Assembly (NCBI GenBank): GCA_024637155.1
Contig: JAGXFR010000024.1
Coordinates: 62,001-126,000, forward strand
Reading direction: 5' to 3'
Source of the DNA: Burkholderiaceae bacterium
Lineage (GTDB): Bacteria > Pseudomonadota > Gammaproteobacteria > Burkholderiales > Burkholderiaceae_E
Length of the DNA: 64,000 bases
Below the pieces are notes generated by a model. It worked only from the letters and a program-made list of their open reading frames with translations, ran no database searches and was not told where the DNA came from. Below, in pieces: positions 58,096-64,000 of the stretch (position 1 is its first letter; each line of letters starts with the position of its first letter). The position numbers and the translations under genes are program-made.

Positions 58096-61000
58096 ATGGA
58101 AGCATTGGCACTCGGTTCCCGGATGGAGGCCACGCTGGCCGACAAGTATCGTGCCACCGAGGGGTGGCTGTACCTGACCGGGATGCAGGCGCTGGTGCGC
58201 CTGCCGATCCAGCAGCGCCTGCGCGACGCGGCGGCGGGACTCAACACCGGCGGCTACATCTCCGGCTACCGCGGCTCCCCGCTGGGACGCTACGACATCG
58301 AACTCGGGGCGGCGCGCGACGTGCTCGTCGGGCACAACATCGTGTTTCGTCCGGGGGTCAACGAGGATCTCGCGGCCACGGCGTTGTGGGGCGCGCAGTA
58401 CGTGAGCGTGTTTCCCGGCGCGCGCGTCGACGGTGTCTTCGGCATCTGGTACGGCAAGGGACCCGGGGTCGATCGCAGCGGCGACCCGATGCGCCACGCC
58501 AACCTCGCGGGCACGAGTCGCCACGGCGGCGTGCTGGCGCTGGCGGGCGACGATCACGGCGCCAAGTCGTCGACGGTCGCCAACTATTCCGATTCGATGT
58601 TCGTGGCCACGGGGATTCCGGTCCTCTACCCGTCGAACACGCAGGAACTGCTCGACTACGGCCTGCACGGCATCGCGATGAGCCGTTTCTCCGGTTGCTG
58701 GACCGCGATGAAGGTGGTCACCGACGTGGTGGAAGGCGGGGGTTCGGTGCGGATCGATCCCGAGGAACCGCGGATCATCGTGCCGGAAGGCGTGCTCGAG
58801 CCCGAGGGTGGTCGCAATGCGCGACGCTACGATACGCCGCTCTCGGTCGAGCAGCGTCTCCACGGGAACAAGCTCTACGCAGCGCTCGCCTATGCGCGAG
58901 CCAACGCGCTCAACCGGATCGTGATCGACGCTCCGGGGGCCCGGATGGGCATCGTCACCGCCGGGAAGGCCTACCAGGATGTGCGCCAGGCGCTCGCGGC
59001 GCTCGGCTTCGAGGGCGCGGGAGTGCCGGCACCGCTGCGTCTGCTCAAGATCGGCATGGTGTGGCCGCTCGACCCGGAGATCGTGCGTGAATTCGCCGCC
59101 GGGCTCACGACCATCGTCGTCGTCGAAGAAAAGCGACCGCTGCTCGAGGAACAGCTTCGGTCGATCCTGTACGGAATGGCCCATCCCCCGGAAATCGTGG
59201 GCAAGCACGCCGACGGACATCTGTTTTCCGAAGGACGCGGCGCGGTGGTGTTCCCGAACTGGGGAGAAATCAGCCCCGGGTTGGTGGCCGACACGATCCG
59301 GAGCACGCTCGCGCGGGTCCATCCGGGTGCCCTCCCCGAGCGCGGCATCGCGGTGGCCGCGCCCACGCGGCAGGTGCAGCGCGCAGGCGCGCCCGTGCCG
59401 ACGCGGATTCCCACCTTCTGTTCGGGGTGCCCGCACAACCGCTCGACGCGCCTTCCCGAGGGCAGCCGCGCGCTCGCGGGGATTGGCTGCCACTCGATGG
59501 CGGCGTACATCGATCCGATGCGCACCACCACGATGTCGCACATGGGTGGCGAGGGGGCGATGTGGCTGGGCCAGGCGCCGTTCACCGACGAGAAGCATGT
59601 CTTCACCAACATGGGCGACGGGACCTACTTCCATTCCGGGTTCCTTTCGATCCGCGCCGCCGTGGCCGCGCACCTTCCCATCACCTACAAGATCCTGTTC
59701 AACGGATTCGTGTCGATGACCGGCGGACAGCCGGTGGACGGCGACCTGACGGTGCCCCGGATGATCCGGGAACTGGCTGCCGAAGGAGTCGCGAAGATCG
59801 TGCTCGTCACGGACGATCCGGACAAGTATCAAGGCGTCGACCTGCCCGACGGCATCCGGGCGCGCCACCGCAGCGAAATGGACGCAGCCCAGCGCGAATG
59901 CCGCGAGTTCCCGGACGTTTCGGTGATCGTCTACGAGCAGCCGTGCGCGACCGAGCGCCGGCGGCTGCGCAAGCGCGGGAAGTGGGAACTTTCGACGCGC
60001 CGCGCCTTCATCAACAGCGCGGTCTGCGAAGGGTGCGGCGACTGCGGGGCCGTCTCGAACTGCCAGTCGATCGAGCCGCTCGAGACCGATCTGGGCCGCA
60101 AGCGGCGCATCAACCAGTCCTCGTGCAACCAGGATCTCACCTGCATCGAGGGTTTCTGCCCGAGTTTCGTCACGGTTCACGGCGCGACCCCGCGCCGCGT
60201 CAAGCCCGAGGCGGTGCGTGCGGATGGTGACGCTTTTCCGGCGCTCCCCGACCCGGTGCTGCCCGCGCTCGAGGCGCCGTTCAATGTGTTGGTGACCGGC
60301 GTCGGGGGCACCGGTGTGGTCACGATCGGGCAGGTGGTCGCGATGGCCGCACACCTCGAGGGTCTGTTCAGCACCAACCTCGACGTCACCGGGTTGTCGC
60401 AGAAGTACGGTGCGGTCCTTTCGCACGTGCGCATCAGCCCGGACGCGAAGCTGCTGCACGCGAACCGGATCGCCGCGGGCGAGGCTGACACCGTGATTGC
60501 ATGCGACCTGATCGCGGCCTCGGGCGACGAGGCGGTGGCGAAGCTCTCGCCGGGACGCAGCCGTGGCGTGGTGGCGACGGATCCGTTGCCCACCGCCGAG
60601 TTCGCGCGCGACCCGAACTGGTCGCTCGACAAGTCGGGCCTGATGAGCCGGCTGGGCGTTGCGCTCGGCGGGAACGCCCGTTTCTTCGACGCGCAACGAC
60701 TCGCCACGGCGCTGCTCGGCGATGCGATCGCGGCGAACATGCTGATGCTCGGCGCCGCCTGGCAACTCGGGATGATCCCGGTCGGCGCAGCGGCGATCGA
60801 TCGTGCGATCGAATTGAACGGGGTCGCGCTGCGCCTGAATCGCGAAGCCTTCCAGTGGGGGCGTCGCGTCGCAGTCGACCTGGACGCGGTCGAGCGCCTG
60901 GCGGGCGGAGACCGCGCGGCGTCGACCGGGCAGGGCCCGGGGCCGGCGCTCGACGAGTCCCTGTCGGCGCTGGTCGCGCGGCGCTCCGCGTTCCTGGCCG

Positions 61001-61614
61001 AGTCGCGCGACGAGGACACCGCGCAGCGCTACTGTGATCTGGTCGCGCGGGTCGCCGCCGCGGAGGCAGCGCTGGGGGGCGACGAACTGGCGCGCGCGGT
61101 GGCGCAGAATTATTTCCGCGTGCTCGGGACCAAGGACGAGTTCGAGGTCGCGCGCCTGTATTCGCGACCGGAGTTCCGCGCGGAACTGGAGCAGACCTTC
61201 GAGGGCCCGTTGCGGCTGAGCTTCCATCTGGGTGCCTGGCCCTTCGGTCGCCTCGATCCGGCGACGGGCCACGTGCGCAAGCGCGAATTCGGCGCCTGGG
61301 TGCTGCCGGCGATGCGCGTGCTCGCGCGGTTGCGCTTCCTGCGCGATTCGTTCCTCGATCCGTTCCGCAACACCGCCGAGCGGCGGCTGGATCGCATGCT
61401 GCTGGCGCGCTACGAGGAGGATGTCGCGGCGATCCTGGGCGCGCTGAACGCAGAGAACCGCGCGAGCGCCGTCGCGCTGGCAGCGCTGCCGCTGCAGGTC
61501 CGGGGTTTCGGCGCGATTCGCGAACGCACGGCGGGAGCCGTGGAGGAGGAGCGCAAGCAGTTGCTCGCCGCGCTGCAAACCGGGGGGGACGCACCGGTGG
61601 CGCTGGCCGCGTAG
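58096..61614 (+). CDS. Indolepyruvate ferredoxin oxidoreductase, fused single-chain form
   Basis: The 1172-residue protein unites the parts of IorA and IorB: an N-terminal pyrimidine-binding domain (GLNTGGYISGYRGSPLGRYD, GVNEDLAATALWGAQ), a central TPP-binding domain (CPHNRSTRLPEGSRALAGIGCHSMA, NMGDGTYFHSG, FNGFVSMTGGQPVDG), a cysteine-rich 2x[4Fe-4S]-type region around residues 640-690 (CEGCGDCG, CNQDLTC), and a C-terminal gamma domain (VTGVGGTGVVTIGQVVAMAAHLEG, LSQKYGAVLSHVRI). It oxidises aryl-pyruvates to aryl-acetyl-CoA with ferredoxin as acceptor. GAGGAGGAG precedes the ATG; the frame is open upstream, into the repeat spacer, but lacks homology. The gap to uvrD is 64 bp. Confidence 0.93.
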   Translation: MEALALGSRMEATLADKYRATEGWLYLTGMQALVRLPIQQRLRDAAAGLNTGGYISGYRGSPLGRYDIELGAARDVLVGHNIVFRPGVNEDLAATALWGAQYVSVFPGARVDGVFGIWYGKGPGVDRSGDPMRHANLAGTSRHGGVLALAGDDHGAKSSTVANYSDSMFVATGIPVLYPSNTQELLDYGLHGIAMSRFSGCWTAMKVVTDVVEGGGSVRIDPEEPRIIVPEGVLEPEGGRNARRYDTPLSVEQRLHGNKLYAALAYARANALNRIVIDAPGARMGIVTAGKAYQDVRQALAALGFEGAGVPAPLRLLKIGMVWPLDPEIVREFAAGLTTIVVVEEKRPLLEEQLRSILYGMAHPPEIVGKHADGHLFSEGRGAVVFPNWGEISPGLVADTIRSTLARVHPGALPERGIAVAAPTRQVQRAGAPVPTRIPTFCSGCPHNRSTRLPEGSRALAGIGCHSMAAYIDPMRTTTMSHMGGEGAMWLGQAPFTDEKHVFTNMGDGTYFHSGFLSIRAAVAAHLPITYKILFNGFVSMTGGQPVDGDLTVPRMIRELAAEGVAKIVLVTDDPDKYQGVDLPDGIRARHRSEMDAAQRECREFPDVSVIVYEQPCATERRRLRKRGKWELSTRRAFINSAVCEGCGDCGAVSNCQSIEPLETDLGRKRRINQSSCNQDLTCIEGFCPSFVTVHGATPRRVKPEAVRADGDAFPALPDPVLPALEAPFNVLVTGVGGTGVVTIGQVVAMAAHLEGLFSTNLDVTGLSQKYGAVLSHVRISPDAKLLHANRIAAGEADTVIACDLIAASGDEAVAKLSPGRSRGVVATDPLPTAEFARDPNWSLDKSGLMSRLGVALGGNARFFDAQRLATALLGDAIAANMLMLGAAWQLGMIPVGAAAIDRAIELNGVALRLNREAFQWGRRVAVDLDAVERLAGGDRAASTGQGPGPALDESLSALVARRSAFLAESRDEDTAQRYCDLVARVAAAEAALGGDELARAVAQNYFRVLGTKDEFEVARLYSRPEFRAELEQTFEGPLRLSFHLGAWPFGRLDPATGHVRKREFGAWVLPAMRVLARLRFLRDSFLDPFRNTAERRLDRMLLARYEEDVAAILGALNAENRASAVALAALPLQVRGFGAIRERTAGAVEEERKQLLAALQTGGDAPVALAA

Positions 61615-61661
61615 CGCAGGTCATGGACGCCCCGGGGGCGGCTGCGGGCCGCCTTGCTTCA

Positions 61662-61677
61662 CTGTGTAAAATCACAG
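61662..61677. promoter_or_regulatory. LexA-type SOS box at the uvrD start
   Basis: CTGT-GTAAAATC-ACAG matches the LexA consensus CTGT-N8-ACAG exactly. It ends one base before the uvrD ATG. TAAAAT inside it could be the -10 box, placing the transcript start at or close to the A of the ATG, so the mRNA may be leaderless. LexA binding would then block RNA polymerase directly. E. coli uvrD is an SOS gene. Confidence 0.65.
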
Positions 61678-61678
61678 G

Positions 61679-63994
61679 ATGTCACGCCTCCTCGAGCACC
61701 TCAACGAAGCGCAGCGCGTCGCGGTCACGCTCCCCGCCGAGCACGCACTGATCCTCGCGGGTGCGGGCAGCGGCAAGACGCGCGTGCTGATCACGCGCAT
61801 CGCCTGGCTGATCGCCACCGAGCAGGTCAACCCGCGCCAGCTGCTCGCGGTGACCTTCACCAACAAGGCGGCGCGCGAGATGAGCACGCGGCTCGGCGCG
61901 CTGCTCGCGCTCGAGACGCGCAGCATGTGGATCGGGACCTTCCACGGTCTGTGCAATCGGCTGCTGCGCGCGCACCATCGCGACGCCAACCTGCCGCCAT
62001 CTTTCCAGATTCTCGACTCGGCCGACCAGCTCGCCGCGATCAAGCGCATGTTGCGCGGGCTCGGTGTCGACGACGCGAAGTACCCGCCGAGAAATCTGCA
62101 GCATTTCATCAACAGTGCGAAGGACGAGGGCTTGCGCGCCGGGCAGGTCGAGGCCGGGGACGACTACAGCCGTCAGATGGCCGAGTTCTACGCGCGCTAC
62201 GACGAGCAGTGTCAGCGCGAGGGGGTGGTCGACTTCGCCGAACTGCTGCTGCGCGTGCATGAACTGCTCCTGCGCAACGAGCCGCTGCGCGAGCACTACC
62301 AGTTGCGTTTCCGGCACATCCTGGTCGACGAATTCCAGGACACCAACCGGCTGCAGTATCAGCTGCTCAAGCTCTTCGCGGGCACGCGCAACACGCTCTT
62401 CGCGGTCGGTGACGACGACCAGAGCATCTACGCCTTTCGCGGCGCGAACGTGGGCAACATGAGCGCCTTCGAGCGCGAATTCAACGTGCGCCACCTGATC
62501 CGCCTGGAGCAGAACTACCGCTCCGACGGCAACATCCTGCGCTGCGCGAACGCGCTCATTGAGAACAACCAGCGCCGACTCGGGAAGACGCTCTGGACCG
62601 AGGCGGGCCACGGCGAGCCGGTGCGCGTCTACGAAGCGCCGTCGGACAGTTTCGAAGCACGCTGGCTGATCGAACAGGTGCAGGGTCTGATCGACGAGGG
62701 CTACGCGCGCAGCGACATTGCGATCCTGTACCGCTCCAACGCGCAGTCCCGGGTACTCGAACATGCGCTGTTCAGTGCGGGCATTCCCTATCGCGTCTAC
62801 GGCGGCCTGCGCTTCTTCGAGCGCGCCGAGGTCAAGCACGCGCTCGCCTATCTGCGTCTGCTGGAAAACCCGGGGGACGATGGCGCGTTCCTGCGGGTCG
62901 TGAACTTTCCCCCGCGCGGCATCGGCGCGCGCACCGTCGAGGCGTTGTCGGACGTCTCCCTGGCGCGCGGCACGAGCCTGCACGATGCGATCGGCCCCGC
63001 CGCCGGAGCGGGCGGCGCGAAGCTCGCGTCCTTCGCCGCGCTGCTGGGCAGCCTGCGCGAGGAGGCCGCGGACCGGGAACTGCCGCAGGTCGTCGAGCGC
63101 GTTCTCGAGCGCAGCGGACTGATTGCGCACTACACGGCAGAACGCGAAGGCCAGGATCGGCTCGAGAACCTGCGCGAACTGGTCAACGCCGCGGCCGGCT
63201 TCACCGCCGACCCGCTGCGCATGCTCGCCACCGAGAGCGACGCCGCGGCGTGGGACACGTTTGCCGGGCGCGAGGAGCCCGGCGTCGGACCCGAGGAAGA
63301 CGGTGCCGCACCGGCCCCCGCAGCGCCGGTGAGCCCGCTCGCCGCGTTCCTCGCGCACGCGTCGCTGGAAGCCGGCGACAACCAGGCCGCCGAGGGTGCC
63401 GAGGCGCTCCAGTTGATGACCGTGCACGCCGCCAAGGGACTCGAGTTCGACGCCGTGTTCGTCACCGGGCTCGAGGAGGGCTTGTTTCCGCACGAGAATT
63501 CGCTCGCCGAGAGCGATGGACTCGAGGAAGAGCGACGATTGATGTACGTGGCAATCACGCGGGCGCGCAAGCAACTGCACCTGTCCTTCTCGCAGACCCG
63601 GATGTTGCACGGACAGACGCGCTACAGCCTGAAGTCGCGTTTTGTCGACGAGTTGCCGAGCGACGCGCTCAAGTGGCTCGGAGCGATCGGACAGCGCGGC
63701 GGTGCGCTGGCGTGGCGTACCGGCCACGGGGGCGGACGCGACGGATTCGCGCGTCCGGGGTCACGCTACGCGGGTCCGGCGCCCGCGATCGGCGTTCCCG
63801 ACCCGGCCGCACGCAACTTCGACCGGGGCATTGCCTACCGGATCGGGCAGTCGGTCACCCATGCCAAGTTCGGCGACGGCGTGATCGTCGGCATCGAGGG
63901 ACGAGGTGAGGACGCACGCGTCCACGTCAACTTCGCGAGCGCCGGGCCCAAGTGGCTCGCGCTTGCGCTCGCGCGCCTGCAGAGCGCTGGCTGA
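61679..63994 (+). CDS. uvrD: UvrD/Rep-family 3'-5' DNA helicase
   Basis: The 771-residue superfamily 1A helicase has Walker A AGAGSGKT (27-34), AVTFTNKAAREM (Ia), Walker B VDEFQDTN, GDDDQSIYAFRGA (III), LEQNYRS (IV), LMTVHAAKGLEF (V) and EERRLMYVAITRARKQL (VI). The C-terminal ~75 residues hold a Tudor-like segment (GIAYRIGQSVTHAKFGDGVIVGIEG) that in UvrD/PcrA binds RNA polymerase; this points to UvrD rather than Rep. It unwinds DNA in nucleotide excision and mismatch repair. No Shine-Dalgarno sequence precedes the ATG, which follows a LexA-type box by one base. The gene is complete; its stop is six bases from the window end. Confidence 0.96.
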   Translation: MSRLLEHLNEAQRVAVTLPAEHALILAGAGSGKTRVLITRIAWLIATEQVNPRQLLAVTFTNKAAREMSTRLGALLALETRSMWIGTFHGLCNRLLRAHHRDANLPPSFQILDSADQLAAIKRMLRGLGVDDAKYPPRNLQHFINSAKDEGLRAGQVEAGDDYSRQMAEFYARYDEQCQREGVVDFAELLLRVHELLLRNEPLREHYQLRFRHILVDEFQDTNRLQYQLLKLFAGTRNTLFAVGDDDQSIYAFRGANVGNMSAFEREFNVRHLIRLEQNYRSDGNILRCANALIENNQRRLGKTLWTEAGHGEPVRVYEAPSDSFEARWLIEQVQGLIDEGYARSDIAILYRSNAQSRVLEHALFSAGIPYRVYGGLRFFERAEVKHALAYLRLLENPGDDGAFLRVVNFPPRGIGARTVEALSDVSLARGTSLHDAIGPAAGAGGAKLASFAALLGSLREEAADRELPQVVERVLERSGLIAHYTAEREGQDRLENLRELVNAAAGFTADPLRMLATESDAAAWDTFAGREEPGVGPEEDGAAPAPAAPVSPLAAFLAHASLEAGDNQAAEGAEALQLMTVHAAKGLEFDAVFVTGLEEGLFPHENSLAESDGLEEERRLMYVAITRARKQLHLSFSQTRMLHGQTRYSLKSRFVDELPSDALKWLGAIGQRGGALAWRTGHGGGRDGFARPGSRYAGPAPAIGVPDPAARNFDRGIAYRIGQSVTHAKFGDGVIVGIEGRGEDARVHVNFASAGPKWLALALARLQSAG

Positions 63995-64000
63995 GCCGGC

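Noticed and set aside
57464-58111. Minus-strand open frame in the repeat spacer
   Set aside because: It crosses the hairpin array, is Arg/Ala-rich and has no ribosome-binding site or motif.
58069-61578. 1169-codon minus-strand frame opposite the indolepyruvate oxidoreductase
   Set aside because: Antisense shadow; the plus-strand frame has all domains of the enzyme.

Overview
The window looks like chromosomal DNA of a GC-rich betaproteobacterium, probably of the Burkholderiales or a close relative; I cannot name a genus. The evidence is gene order: gyrA near ompA-ubiG-gph, the run pheA-hisC-tyrA-aroA-cmk-rpsA-ihfB-lapA-lapB, murJ divergent from rpsT, pilT-pilU, proA-holA-lptE-leuS, and a tripartite tricarboxylate transporter with a Bug-type binding protein. 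Most of the window is ordinary core genome.

Layout. (1) 1-2.6 kb: the 3' part of a fatty-acid oxidation type 3-hydroxyacyl-CoA dehydrogenase and an acetyl-CoA hydrolase/transferase. (2) 2.6-4.1 kb: a decayed integration scar next to the tmRNA gene, with a patatin fragment, a fragment resembling the end of DUF3489 proteins, an integrase remnant, a 21-bp copy of the tmRNA 3' end, the ssrA terminator and ssrA itself. (3) 4.2-7.8 kb: a Mla-like lipid transport operon (STAS-permease, ATPase, MCE protein, lipoprotein). (4) 7.8-11.5 kb, minus strand: gph, ubiG, a tandem terminator, ompA and an MTA/SAH deaminase-type amidohydrolase. (5) 11.7-15.3 kb: gyrA and an AEC transporter. (6) 15.3-27.0 kb: an accessory ten-gene sugar-acid catabolic operon lying between gyrA and pheA, where related genomes carry serC.

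(7) 27.1-36.2 kb: aromatic amino acid and histidine biosynthesis genes, cmk, rpsA, ihfB and lapAB. (8) 36.3-40.4 kb: two dTDP-rhamnose genes, a glycosyltransferase and an O-antigen-ligase-like protein. (9) 40.5-55.5 kb: a small helix-hairpin-helix protein, ubiA, proC, murJ, rpsT, a YggS-type PLP protein, pilT, pilU, an RNA methyltransferase, an HCCA-isomerase-like protein, proA, holA, lptE and leuS. (10) 55.7-64.0 kb: fhs, a 707-bp gene-free spacer full of nested inverted repeats, a fused indolepyruvate ferredoxin oxidoreductase, and a UvrD-type helicase whose start codon abuts a perfect LexA-type box.

The most unusual items are the spacer at 57.4-58.1 kb (several hairpins whose loops share an octamer of the form CTCGWWAC or its complement, with 17-bp inverted repeats near its two ends), the sugar-acid operon with three unrelated dehydratase families and a non-canonical DapA-type aldolase, the scar at ssrA, and the SOS-like operator at uvrD. 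No CRISPR array, complete prophage, IS element or rRNA/tRNA gene other than tmRNA was seen.
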